Source: a virus
Strand: one strand, 5' to 3'
IMG/VR virus record: IMGVR_UViG_3300011013_003468
Coordinates: 1-57,401 of that record
Length of the DNA stretch: 57,401 nucleotides
The translations under genes and the position numbers were made by a program. Below the pieces are notes generated by a model. That model saw only the letters and a program-made list of their open reading frames with translations. It was not told the origin of the DNA and made no database searches. Below, piece after piece: positions 35,101-44,795 of this stretch; position 1 is the first letter of the stretch, and every line of letters starts with the position of its first letter.

Positions 35101-38100
35101 AAGTTTCATCTATTTGTTGTAATAAAGAACTAAAATTACTTTCTAAAGCGTAAACACCAATTAATATAGAACCAGATGAACCTTTTTTCATTGTATCATT
35201 ATGATATTCATCATCAAATATTCCAAAATTATATTTTGTTCTACCTTTATTTATTAATTTATCTATTGTATTTGCTTGATTTATAGCTTCATCTAATGGC
35301 AATACCTTTAATATTTTTCTTTGTACTTCTTTTTGTGGTGAAGCTAATATTTGATTATACATATATATAATTTCATTTTCAATAGATTTTTTAATTTCTT
35401 CTTTTTTTTCTTTTATTTCATTTTCAATAGATTTAATTTTTTTTCTTTGTTCTTTTTTAGATAATTTTTTAAATTCATAATTTTCTTTTACATTTTCACC
35501 ATTCTTCTTAGCTTCTAAAAAATCTTTTATAAAATCTGATTTATCTAATTTATATAAATATTTATATTTTTTATATTTATTTTTTAAATCATTTAATTCT
35601 TCTGTTAAATTATCTATATTAACATCTTTATTATATTTTGTTATTTTACCATCTTCATTTATATCATACCAGTAACTATATGTAAATTCTTTATCAAAAT
35701 CAAAATCTAATCCTTTTGTTTTTAATAAATTATCAGGAACAATTATAACATCTCCTTGTACTTCAGGTAAAAATCCAGCTATTTCAATTGCTGCACTTAA
35801 TGAATGACTTGATGTTGGTATTCTTGTACTAATTAATTCTAATAATTCATCATCTATCATTCCTGGTTTTAAAACTTTCCTTTTAGTTTTTTCATCTATT
35901 TCCCAATATTTTTCATCTGTAATATCTATTAACTTATTATTTTTATCTTTAAAACGTGATGGAACAAAAACTTGGAATCTTTGTAAAACTTTTTTACCAT
36001 TTTTATCTTTTATATAAGAATTTTGTAATCCTTTTTCAAAATCAAATTTATTAGTATATATAATATTATCTAAATCTATATTTTTAGTATCTGCTATTTC
36101 CCACCCTGCTGATGATGAAGCTATATAAGAATATCCAGGAAATTTTAATTTTAAAATATTATTTCTAACTATTGATATTAATAATGCTTGAAATTTTTTA
36201 CTGTCATTAAGCATCCATAAAGGAATATCAAAATATATTTTTTGTTCACCATTTTTTTCTTCTTTTGTTTTATAACTAATACTATCAATATCACTTGTAT
36301 TTAAATTTCTACTTTTAGCTTCTTTTTTTATAAGTTTTATTAAATTTTTTACAAAAATCTTATTATTAGCATTATTATTTAATGAAAATCCTAATTCGTC
36401 TTTTAATTGCTCTGTTATTATATTTACTAAATTTATAAGATATTCTTCATGTTTTTCTCTTAATTCTTTACCTGTAATTGCTTTATTATGATAATTAAAT
36501 ATAAAATTAGTAAAACCATTGCCAAACATTAATTTACTTAATTGAGTTACCATACTTACAGTATTTGGCTTATTTTTACCTGCTTTATACGGTGCTTCTT
36601 GTTGTATTCTAAAATAATTATTTGATAAAACTAAACTTGCTTTTTTTAATTCTTCTATTGTTAAATCTCTAATAGTATTATTAGGATGATATATATTTAA
36701 TGGTTCTTTAATATTCCCTAATTTTGTAGCAGTACTATATGAAGCAATAACATTTTTATTACTATCGTTTTCTAATTTTTCTAATGCTCTTCTTAATTTA
36801 TTTATTTCTTTACCAATAGTTGTCTGTGGTATTAATACTATTGCTGCTGATTTTATATAAACTAATCTATTAGCATCATTTTCTTGATCAGGTATAAATC
36901 CTCCATATACAGGTTTTTCATTTTGTAATACTAAATTTAATTCTTCTTCTGATAATAAATCTTCTTTTTCTAATTTTAGACCTTTATTTTCTTTTTCAAT
37001 TTGTCTATTAATTTTTTCTAATAATTTATCATAAGTTTTTCTATCTATCTTACCATAAGTTAATAAATGATTTAAAGCAGTTCTTGCTGTTTGATATTCT
37101 TGAGCATCAGTATCTTCTATTTCCATAAAATATGATAATATATTTTTACTATCATATTGTAAAATAAGATTTTTTAGATAATCAATACCTTCTCTTAATT
37201 GTGATTCTGTATCTTTAGATACATTTGGTAATTTATTTTCTAATAATAATGTTAATTCATTTTGTGTTTCTTTTAATAATTTAGTTAATTCTGTAACTTT
37301 ATTACCTATTTCATTACCATAATGTAATGATGCTATATATCCTAAATTATCTGATAATTTTATATTATCTTTTAAAAATACTCTTATATGACTTGAATTT
37401 CTTGAATTTTCAGAAACTATACCAGGAGCTATTAAAATTGCTAAACGTTTACTAACATTATCATAAGCTTTATTTAATACACTTCTAATATTAGTACTTT
37501 CCCACGGTTTTTCTTTATTATCCAATCCTTTTGTGTATAATGCTAAATCACCTGCATATAATTGGAATATAGCAGAATTATGCAAAATATCATTTACTAT
37601 ATAATCTGCTACTGCTATTTGTGTATTTTTTAAACTTTTAAATTCGCCTCCTATTTTTGATATATAATTATTAGAAAATTTGATAGATTTTCCCTTTTCA
37701 TCTATTATGCCTAGTTCTACTAATTTTTTTAATTTTTTATTATATTTAGATAGTAACATACTATTTAAAATATTATAAAAATTTTGTCTTGAATCTTCTA
37801 TAACATTATCCAAATTACCTTTTGAAAATAATTCTTGTATATGTTTTCCATCTATTCTAACATTATTTAATTCCTTAATTGAAAATATTAATCCTGATTC
37901 TTTATAATTAGCAATATTGGGATCTTTATTTTCAATAAGAATATTATACATTCTTTTAATTTCAGGAACAACTACTTGTTCATATATTACTTTTAAAATT
38001 TTATCATCAAATTTTTTTAATTTTTTATTATTTTCAAAATTCAAATGACTTTCTTTTATTTTTAAAGCAGGAAGTAATAATAATAATTGTTGTGTTTTAT

Positions 38101-41100
38101 CAGACATTGTAGGAAACATTTTTCTAACAAATCTTGTTTCAAATCCCTTATATATAATATCACTTGTAGGATTTGACATATCTTGAAATAAAATTAAATT
38201 AACTATTTCTTTATCTAATTCTGATAACTTTGTAACATTAAAATCACCAAATAATTTACTACCTATTTTTTGTATTGCACTTAGAGATAAATATTCTAAT
38301 TTAAAATAATCTTTATATTTTCCTGGTTTTAATAGAGATTCTAATATAATATTATCCGATAATATACTAAATTTTTTTAAATTTTTAATAAAATTTTTAT
38401 CATTTTTTAAATTATCAGTTAATTCAGTAGCCATATTTCTACTATTAATAAGATATATATTTTTACCATTTATATTTATAGATAGTGATGGTGGATAACT
38501 ATTATAAGTACTTTCTATACCAGTAATAGTATACCCATTAGAACCCATTAAATCTTTTAAATGTGGTAAATTATCTAAATTATAATTTTCATCTATATTT
38601 TTTCCATTATCTAATATATATTTAAAAATACGACCAATAGAATTTATATTTGTTTCAGAATCTATTCTTACTAATTGATCTAAAGTATATGTTTTTATTT
38701 TTTTATTTTCTCTTATTCTTATGCCAACATCACTTAAATATTTTATTGTATTTTTATCTACATTTATACCTAATTTATTTAATATATTTTTAATTTTAAT
38801 ATGAATTTCTTCATTAGTATAATCAATTTTTTCATTTTTACCATAATAAATATCATCACCAATTTTATAAAAATAAATTTCACCAATTCCTTTTTTATTA
38901 TTTTCTATTCCTATATTATAAGAATATTTTACAAATTCATTTGATTTATTATTTAAAATAGCTTCTGCTATTAATCCAATATTTCTTGTTCTTTTATCAT
39001 TTTTTAATTTTTCAATTGTATCTTTTGAAAATTTACCGCCTTTCAATAATTTATTAAAAATATTATTATTTAATTTTAAAACACTATTTGAATTTTTTAC
39101 TGACGGAATAACTTCTAATATATCTTTAACAATTTCATTATAAAAATCTTTATTAAATGAAAATTTATCATTTTTATAATTAAATAAACCTGAAATTTGA
39201 AATCCATTATTCCAACTATTCATTATTCTTCTTCTAATATCTAATATATTAGCATCTTGAACTTTAAAATTAAATTCTTTATTTTTAGTTTCTTGAATAG
39301 TTGGGCTTTTCATTATTATAAAATGCTTTGCAAAATTAACAACAAACTGTGTTTTTAATAAATCATCTACTTTATTTAATCTTTCTATTAAATCATTAAC
39401 CCAAAATATTTTATCTTTATATTTTTTTAATTTATTTATCATCAATTCATAATTAGGAGATATGTCTTCTTCAAATAATAACAATTCTGCTACTTTATCA
39501 TATATTTCATCAAAATAATAGTATATTGGTAATCCATAAGAGTTTAATACAGGTTTGTTATTTTTTGTTCTAACTTCTAAATTATCAAAAAATCTTCGTA
39601 ATTTATAAGGAAATTTGCTTTTACCATTTTCTTCTAATATACTTTTGCCAAATTTTTTTTCATATCCTTCTACATTTTCTTCATTTATACCATAAATATC
39701 TTCTTCTGTCATTTGACCTGAATATGATTCGTCTGATTCTTCTATATTAATATCGTTTTCTTCTATTTTGGTTTTAACAATATTTATTTTTTCATACACT
39801 TTTTCTTTAGCTAATTCTAATAATTTATCAAAATTCTTTTTTACAATATCATATCTTTTTAATAAATCTTCTGTTTTTGATTTTAATAATAATAATTTAT
39901 CACGAACTTCTTTATCTAATTTATCTTCGTATAATTCTAAAGCTTTATTTGTATCAAACAATAAATTTTTTTTATCTTCTATTGTTTTTCCTAGAACTTC
40001 ATCAAATTTTAATTTTAATTCTTTATTTAATTCTTCTTCTAATATTACATTATTATCACTTTGATTTAATTCATTAAATTTATCTGATATTTTATTAGAT
40101 AAATATCTAACCATTTCTGAAATTTCCATAGGATTCATACCCTCAATTTCAGTTATATTATTATAATATTCTTGTAGCGATTTTAATGTTAAGATTTTTG
40201 GACTTAAATCATTGCCATAAACACTATCGATATTATTAGTATCTATATTTAATTTATCTGCTTCTTCAAGTAATTTTTTAACAATATCAGGTAATTCGTT
40301 TTCAATAATTTTATCTATTTTTTCTTCTTCTTTTACTAACTCTGATTCTTCTTTAATATCAATTTTTTGTTTATTTTCTGATTTCAAAATTAATCGATAT
40401 TTAATAATAGGTTGTACTAAAGTTATCCATTTTGGATTATTATTATCCCCTATATTATAAGATAAAATATTACTTTCAAAATTATCAGCTAATATTTTTG
40501 ATAAAGTTCTATCTGCTACAATACCATTATCTGTTAATAATGGAATTTCTTTATTATAATAATTATATAAATTACTTTCTGTAGTTGCTAATCTAATTTT
40601 ATTACCATTTCTATCAAACCATTGATCTATTTTTTCAGATAATTTATTATCAGTTTTATTATTAGGATCTATAACTAATAAATCATGATTCATATTTTCA
40701 TCGATTGTATCTAATATAATTCTATTTCCTAAAATACCAATATAAACAGGCTTTCTTGATAATGAATTAGCAACTTTTGTTACAAAATTTGCCAATGTAT
40801 TATTAATAGCATCTTTTACACTATTAAATTCATCTACTGTTTCTCTACTAAGTCTAATTATTGTAAAATTTTTTATATAATTCATTAATCCCATTATATT
40901 ATCTAATGAAATATCAATTTGATTATTTACTACATTTAAATTTTCTTTATTAGTATTTGGAGAATAATAGGTTTTTATTGCATTTTTAATTGATTCTATT
41001 ATTTGTTTATCTTCTAAATTATGTTCATTAGTTTCATTATTATGCGGTTGAGTTAATTTATATATTCCATATACTTTATATTGAATACCTTTAACCATTT

Positions 41101-44100
41101 GATATCTTAAAAATCTTATATCAACATTATTTCCTATTTTTATATTATTATGAAAGAATATAATTTTATTTTCATCATCTATGGTATGTGCACCTGGTTT
41201 ATCACTTTTACTAACATCTATTATATGTTTTTTACCTTTAAAAATTATTTGACCTGCACTTTGACCATTTCTAATTACACTAGATATATTAAAATCTGGA
41301 TTTCTTTTAGATAAAGCTAATGATTCTCCTGTTTCTATTTGTGAACCTGTTATATCTGTTATTTCTATATCTAAACTTCCGTTTTCATATAATAATTTTC
41401 TAAATTCTTTAACAGTTTTTCTTGCTTCTTTAATTATTGCTTTTTGCTTTTCTGTATTTTCTTTTCCTATATGTCTTTTATTATACCAACTTGGTATATT
41501 TACTAAAAATATTTGTTCATTTGTAGTTGGATCAACAGCTACAAAAGGAAAATTATCAATATACTCTTGTGAACCTATTTCAAAATTCCAATCTTTAAAT
41601 GGTTTACTACCAAGATTGTTTCCTTCATTATCATATATAGTTACTACAACATTATTAAAATCTTTAGCAGGTTTAATTTTAAATTTTTTACCTACTTTCA
41701 TATAATCATAATCAACACATTTTTCAGGTGCAATATCAGTGCTTTCTTTTGGTTGTTTAGTTTTAGGATCAATAAATATATAAGTAGCTTTTAATTCACT
41801 TGTAATTATTTTAGAAGTAAATGTTTCATCTTCTTCTTCTTTTTCTTCTTCTTTTTCTCTATTATTTTTTTCTTCTTCAATCTTATTTTTTTTATCCTCT
41901 TTTTCAGTTTTTTCTAATTCTTTAGTATCTTCAATATCTTCTAATTCAGTATTAACAGGCTCTATTGTTTCTTCAAATTCTTCTATTAAAGAATTGATTG
42001 GATTAAATACTTTATTATAAATTTCTTTATAATTTGCTTTTTTAAAATTATTATCTTTCCATGCAACTACAAAATAATTAAATAATTTATCAATTTCTTT
42101 TTTTGGATAAAATTGTTTTAAATAACGTAAAAAATTTTCAAAAGATGGATCTTTACCAATTTGATATTCTAATTTTTTAATCATTTGATTTAAAAGTCCT
42201 GCTCTTTTAATTCTAGCTTTTTCACTATATGATTTAGGATTAAAGTCATCATTTATAGATTCTTCATCAAATAATTCGTCTAACGGAGATTTTTCTTTTT
42301 TTATTTCTTCTTTTTTTGTTTCCTCGTTTTTTGTTTCTTCTTTTTTTGTTTCTTTTGTTTTTTCTTTTTTCTTTATTTCTTCTTTTTTTTCTAATTCCTT
42401 TTCTAATTTTTTATTTTCACCAATAACTTCATCACCTGTTTCTTCAACATTTTTAAATATTTCAAATATCTGATCTATTTCTCTTTCAGGTTTTGGTTCT
42501 TTATCATCTATCTTTTTATCATCTACGGGTTTTTCAAAATTTGTATTATCTAAACTTGCATTATTTACTATAGTTTTAATTTTTAATTTTTTAGATTTAA
42601 TAACTTTTTTATCTATTAGTTCTTTTTTTTCTTTTTTTATTTTTTCTAATGGTTTTCTTTTTTTATTTAATTCTTCATTATTTTTTATTCTTTTTTGTAT
42701 TGCTTTAATTACTTTTTCTTGATGTTCAGGTGATAATTGTGTTTGTAATTCTTTTTTAATAGATTCAAAAGCTTTTTTTGTAGATAATAATCTAGCATTA
42801 TCATTTATTAATGTTTGTATTTCTATAGGGTCTTCATTATATACTCTATAAAAATTATCTGTAACTTTCCCTCTAAATTTTTCAATATAATCTAATGTTT
42901 TATATAAATTTTCTAAATTATCAATATTTTTATTATCTATATTTTGTTCATTTGTTATTTTTAATTTTTTTTCTTTACCTTTAACATTTATAGGTTTTGA
43001 CTGATTTTTAAAAACACTTTTATTAGATGTTAGTTCTACTATTTTTTCTTTTATTATATCATATAATGAATTAGCAGCCGCTTTATTTAAATCATCTGTT
43101 ATATTATCTATTGAATATCCTTCATGAGTATAATTTAATAATTTTTCTTTTAAATTTTTATCTGTATTATTAATACTTTCTTGCAAAATATTTTTATTAA
43201 ATGCTAATACAACAGCATCTTCTAATGAATTTCTATCTACATGCTCTTTATAAGTATCATATATTTTTTGAAAATTATTAATATCATTAGTATAAGTATC
43301 TATTTCTTTTAATAATAAATCTTTTGTTTTAGGATTTTTTAAATTTAATTCTTTTAATAATTGTTCATCATTTGATGATAAACCTTCTTTTAATGCTGAT
43401 AAATATTCTTTATATGATTTTAAAGCTTTCCCTTCTCTATTTGAAACATGATCTAAATGTAAAGCATGAATCCCCATAACAGCATTAAGACTTCTTCTAT
43501 TAGCCATTGCCTCTTCAAAGTTACCTTTTTGCTCTGCTTTTTTAATTTCTTTTATTAATTCTATTTTTCGTCCTACTAAGGTACTATTATAAATATTATA
43601 TTGATCATCAAAATATTTTTCTGTTCTGTTATTCATTATTTTTCTAACAACAGGTGAGCCAAAATCCATTATAATACCACCAATAGCTCCACCAAAGAAT
43701 GCATTCCAATTATCAGCATCTTTCATATATTTATTAAATCTTTTACTAGCTAAAATTGGTTTATCTATTAAACCTGATGCTAATTTAGAATGATATGCTG
43801 ATTCATCTTGAATAATATTTTGAATAAATTCTTCACTTCCTTCTGATAATGATATAGCTCCTGCTTTTGCTATTCCTCTACCTACAGCAGTTGGTATTTT
43901 AGAAATTAATTTTTCCATTAATTCTTCTGATGCACCTGATACAGGATTGACAAACATTGTCCTAATACCTACAACATCTAAAATAGCTAATGGCATATTT
44001 TTCCAAAAAGTTTCGCTTGCTGCTCTTGAACTTAATGCAATAGCTGAATCTTTATCAAAACCTTTTTGTAAATACTCTTGTTCTAATTGATTTTGTGTTT

Positions 44101-44794
44101 GTTCTGCTTCTAATACTGATTCCTTATATCTTGAAAATACAGCCATTGTAGTAGCAAAATTTTTTATTTTTTTTGATTTACTTGCTATTTTAAATATATC
44201 TGTCATTTTTTCAGTTGCCGATAATGCTTTAGGTATTTCAGCAACATCACCTATTCCACCAGTAGCTGCTGTTATTAAAGCTGTTTCTAACATTGCCTCC
44301 AAAGCTAATCCTGTTACTTGTCCAGCTGTTTTTATTTGATTAAACCACCATGCTGGGTCAGCAAAATTAACACTACCTGGTTTCTTTTCATAAATAGGTT
44401 TTTCTGATTTGCGTATATTATTAGCTGTTCTAAAAAAAACATTATTAATTTCACCATCTATTAATCCTATTGAATTTAAACCAGCCCTTATATCTACTGT
44501 TGATCCTAATGCTTCTATAAATCCAGCTGCAAATTCCTTTCCAAAATTAGCTGCTCCTCTACCTATTTGCTCACCTAATGGTTGTAATAAACTTGCCATG
44601 TGTACAACATCAGGTGTTGATAAATTAGGATTTACATTATTTAAATACTTCATTTGTTCATCGTAACTATGTATCCCTACAAGACCTCCTGTTCTTAAAA
44701 TAGCTTCTCTTGCTTTGCCATTAAATGGATTTACATATTTAGCATTTATTATATTAGGATTATTTTTTATTATATATTTTGGATCAGTATTCAT
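32159..44794 (-). CDS. Giant protein, 4211 aa, with crAss-like RNA polymerase motif and C-terminal metallopeptidase
   Basis: Near residue 3030 lies TKGLDFDFDKEF (Asp3030, 3032, 3034), the DxDxD metal-binding signature of RNA polymerases of the double-psi beta-barrel class; about 40 residues earlier STRIPTSSHSLSAAI parallels the RxPxxH segment ahead of the DFDGD loop of cellular polymerases. Crassvirales package such a polymerase and eject it to transcribe early genes. The N-terminal ~350 residues contain hydrophobic Ala/Gly-rich stretches (ALEAMLETALITAATGGIGD; FFGGAIGGIIMDFG) suited to membrane crossing. Around 790-990 are Lys/Glu repeats. At the C terminus LLHEYIHS (His3983, Glu3984, His3987) with Glu4075 (NVREFI) is a zinc metallopeptidase motif, followed by a charged tail with EKNKIEENKIEEN repeats. 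In many relatives these activities are in smaller proteins; here they form one reading frame. Proteolytic self-processing is possible but unproven. Confidence 0.87.
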   Translation of the reverse strand: MNTDPKYIIKNNPNIINAKYVNPFNGKAREAILRTGGLVGIHSYDEQMKYLNNVNPNLSTPDVVHMASLLQPLGEQIGRGAANFGKEFAAGFIEALGSTVDIRAGLNSIGLIDGEINNVFFRTANNIRKSEKPIYEKKPGSVNFADPAWWFNQIKTAGQVTGLALEAMLETALITAATGGIGDVAEIPKALSATEKMTDIFKIASKSKKIKNFATTMAVFSRYKESVLEAEQTQNQLEQEYLQKGFDKDSAIALSSRAASETFWKNMPLAILDVVGIRTMFVNPVSGASEELMEKLISKIPTAVGRGIAKAGAISLSEGSEEFIQNIIQDESAYHSKLASGLIDKPILASKRFNKYMKDADNWNAFFGGAIGGIIMDFGSPVVRKIMNNRTEKYFDDQYNIYNSTLVGRKIELIKEIKKAEQKGNFEEAMANRRSLNAVMGIHALHLDHVSNREGKALKSYKEYLSALKEGLSSNDEQLLKELNLKNPKTKDLLLKEIDTYTNDINNFQKIYDTYKEHVDRNSLEDAVVLAFNKNILQESINNTDKNLKEKLLNYTHEGYSIDNITDDLNKAAANSLYDIIKEKIVELTSNKSVFKNQSKPINVKGKEKKLKITNEQNIDNKNIDNLENLYKTLDYIEKFRGKVTDNFYRVYNEDPIEIQTLINDNARLLSTKKAFESIKKELQTQLSPEHQEKVIKAIQKRIKNNEELNKKRKPLEKIKKEKKELIDKKVIKSKKLKIKTIVNNASLDNTNFEKPVDDKKIDDKEPKPEREIDQIFEIFKNVEETGDEVIGENKKLEKELEKKEEIKKKEKTKETKKEETKNEETKKEEIKKEKSPLDELFDEESINDDFNPKSYSEKARIKRAGLLNQMIKKLEYQIGKDPSFENFLRYLKQFYPKKEIDKLFNYFVVAWKDNNFKKANYKEIYNKVFNPINSLIEEFEETIEPVNTELEDIEDTKELEKTEKEDKKNKIEEEKNNREKEEEKEEEDETFTSKIITSELKATYIFIDPKTKQPKESTDIAPEKCVDYDYMKVGKKFKIKPAKDFNNVVVTIYDNEGNNLGSKPFKDWNFEIGSQEYIDNFPFVAVDPTTNEQIFLVNIPSWYNKRHIGKENTEKQKAIIKEARKTVKEFRKLLYENGSLDIEITDITGSQIETGESLALSKRNPDFNISSVIRNGQSAGQIIFKGKKHIIDVSKSDKPGAHTIDDENKIIFFHNNIKIGNNVDIRFLRYQMVKGIQYKVYGIYKLTQPHNNETNEHNLEDKQIIESIKNAIKTYYSPNTNKENLNVVNNQIDISLDNIMGLMNYIKNFTIIRLSRETVDEFNSVKDAINNTLANFVTKVANSLSRKPVYIGILGNRIILDTIDENMNHDLLVIDPNNKTDNKLSEKIDQWFDRNGNKIRLATTESNLYNYYNKEIPLLTDNGIVADRTLSKILADNFESNILSYNIGDNNNPKWITLVQPIIKYRLILKSENKQKIDIKEESELVKEEEKIDKIIENELPDIVKKLLEEADKLNIDTNNIDSVYGNDLSPKILTLKSLQEYYNNITEIEGMNPMEISEMVRYLSNKISDKFNELNQSDNNVILEEELNKELKLKFDEVLGKTIEDKKNLLFDTNKALELYEDKLDKEVRDKLLLLKSKTEDLLKRYDIVKKNFDKLLELAKEKVYEKINIVKTKIEENDINIEESDESYSGQMTEEDIYGINEENVEGYEKKFGKSILEENGKSKFPYKLRRFFDNLEVRTKNNKPVLNSYGLPIYYYFDEIYDKVAELLLFEEDISPNYELMINKLKKYKDKIFWVNDLIERLNKVDDLLKTQFVVNFAKHFIIMKSPTIQETKNKEFNFKVQDANILDIRRRIMNSWNNGFQISGLFNYKNDKFSFNKDFYNEIVKDILEVIPSVKNSNSVLKLNNNIFNKLLKGGKFSKDTIEKLKNDKRTRNIGLIAEAILNNKSNEFVKYSYNIGIENNKKGIGEIYFYKIGDDIYYGKNEKIDYTNEEIHIKIKNILNKLGINVDKNTIKYLSDVGIRIRENKKIKTYTLDQLVRIDSETNINSIGRIFKYILDNGKNIDENYNLDNLPHLKDLMGSNGYTITGIESTYNSYPPSLSININGKNIYLINSRNMATELTDNLKNDKNFIKNLKKFSILSDNIILESLLKPGKYKDYFKLEYLSLSAIQKIGSKLFGDFNVTKLSELDKEIVNLILFQDMSNPTSDIIYKGFETRFVRKMFPTMSDKTQQLLLLLPALKIKESHLNFENNKKLKKFDDKILKVIYEQVVVPEIKRMYNILIENKDPNIANYKESGLIFSIKELNNVRIDGKHIQELFSKGNLDNVIEDSRQNFYNILNSMLLSKYNKKLKKLVELGIIDEKGKSIKFSNNYISKIGGEFKSLKNTQIAVADYIVNDILHNSAIFQLYAGDLALYTKGLDNKEKPWESTNIRSVLNKAYDNVSKRLAILIAPGIVSENSRNSSHIRVFLKDNIKLSDNLGYIASLHYGNEIGNKVTELTKLLKETQNELTLLLENKLPNVSKDTESQLREGIDYLKNLILQYDSKNILSYFMEIEDTDAQEYQTARTALNHLLTYGKIDRKTYDKLLEKINRQIEKENKGLKLEKEDLLSEEELNLVLQNEKPVYGGFIPDQENDANRLVYIKSAAIVLIPQTTIGKEINKLRRALEKLENDSNKNVIASYSTATKLGNIKEPLNIYHPNNTIRDLTIEELKKASLVLSNNYFRIQQEAPYKAGKNKPNTVSMVTQLSKLMFGNGFTNFIFNYHNKAITGKELREKHEEYLINLVNIITEQLKDELGFSLNNNANNKIFVKNLIKLIKKEAKSRNLNTSDIDSISYKTKEEKNGEQKIYFDIPLWMLNDSKKFQALLISIVRNNILKLKFPGYSYIASSSAGWEIADTKNIDLDNIIYTNKFDFEKGLQNSYIKDKNGKKVLQRFQVFVPSRFKDKNNKLIDITDEKYWEIDEKTKRKVLKPGMIDDELLELISTRIPTSSHSLSAAIEIAGFLPEVQGDVIIVPDNLLKTKGLDFDFDKEFTYSYWYDINEDGKITKYNKDVNIDNLTEELNDLKNKYKKYKYLYKLDKSDFIKDFLEAKKNGENVKENYEFKKLSKKEQRKKIKSIENEIKEKKEEIKKSIENEIIYMYNQILASPQKEVQRKILKVLPLDEAINQANTIDKLINKGRTKYNFGIFDDEYHNDTMKKGSSGSILIGVYALESNFSSLLQQIDETLKVSDPSIFPKFKDIEGNIISFDGKLGKIKTLDGNRNITEVIEERVQTAVDNMKANVLGKVNLNKHTVNVDELLTLAGFDQAKSSQGNIYLSYYFLSQPIIKEYVKEIENLKAASSDYEANAESKLLEKILKKYNIENFDNINTDKIINVEDLINNLTNPNKEFQAIILKTFLNLSQYNDVLLNTVTALDISKRLAGDFTEIKDLVNNLEYLISPNGLFENPNVLLGEVIPITSTVDKNKYLDMGFIEIYNTLIKPSNYLSNMVLQGLSTTIKFYSSYYPEFNFLLHNELNKFLASSNATNKYKKKEYSKIFWANIKNFLLTDDILPFYSGTIENERNRLLLDTKNNISLALYSELLKNRNHPIFSNELLKRLDFKIAKKSGQYSTIEFVNTNGSLLYEDALYSAIDELIASNIELPDYNYDTANYKELDSKIFEPIISSNANVILSKENKLDLKINERGKFKLNGKSYKVINYGKLSVEELNELGYTGYTEPQYYYKIESFYTSRDYAQDLINYNLLTNPQTGPVEFTKYIPFSYFKNIGATKELFNYNDFINLSTNITNYITQLFQNYPEYAYKVKDDNKIKELEQQAIENPDLVPEFIAKYQKTDDKNKRYKLYKLINNKYIEIPTIKRGHIKIFNKNSLLAIDIEKEIEKSKEASISNTTKEDKLQKIKSYIDNDQLQELLGYILSILNDNNKRFKDLITEFIKFNKSTIHIKFDSSLNAKGTYKNGTIILNPNESNTPSKLLINLLHEYIHSITSDELKKYFIKSNGRLILDPNAPDHVKELGNIYIEALKLFSTNPYYISMKNKLDKMHIQGINNLSNLEVSLTPEEEAFYPLYNVREFITGMFTNKNFIQLLNSKKYKGKNIISKFVNAIRNFLNKLGIFKKGSLAEEAAIRIMNFVYNEYYPENLIDNKKTESNIKEKEIKEDKVEKNKIEENKIEENMNKNIKKEKDKEEEEINKKLSILKNILDNEHENC

Positions 44795-44795
44795 A

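Noticed and set aside
39768-40077. Overlapping plus-strand ORFs inside the 4211-aa gene
   Set aside because: Low-complexity Leu/Ile/Ser/Asn translations of antisense DNA, with no start context.
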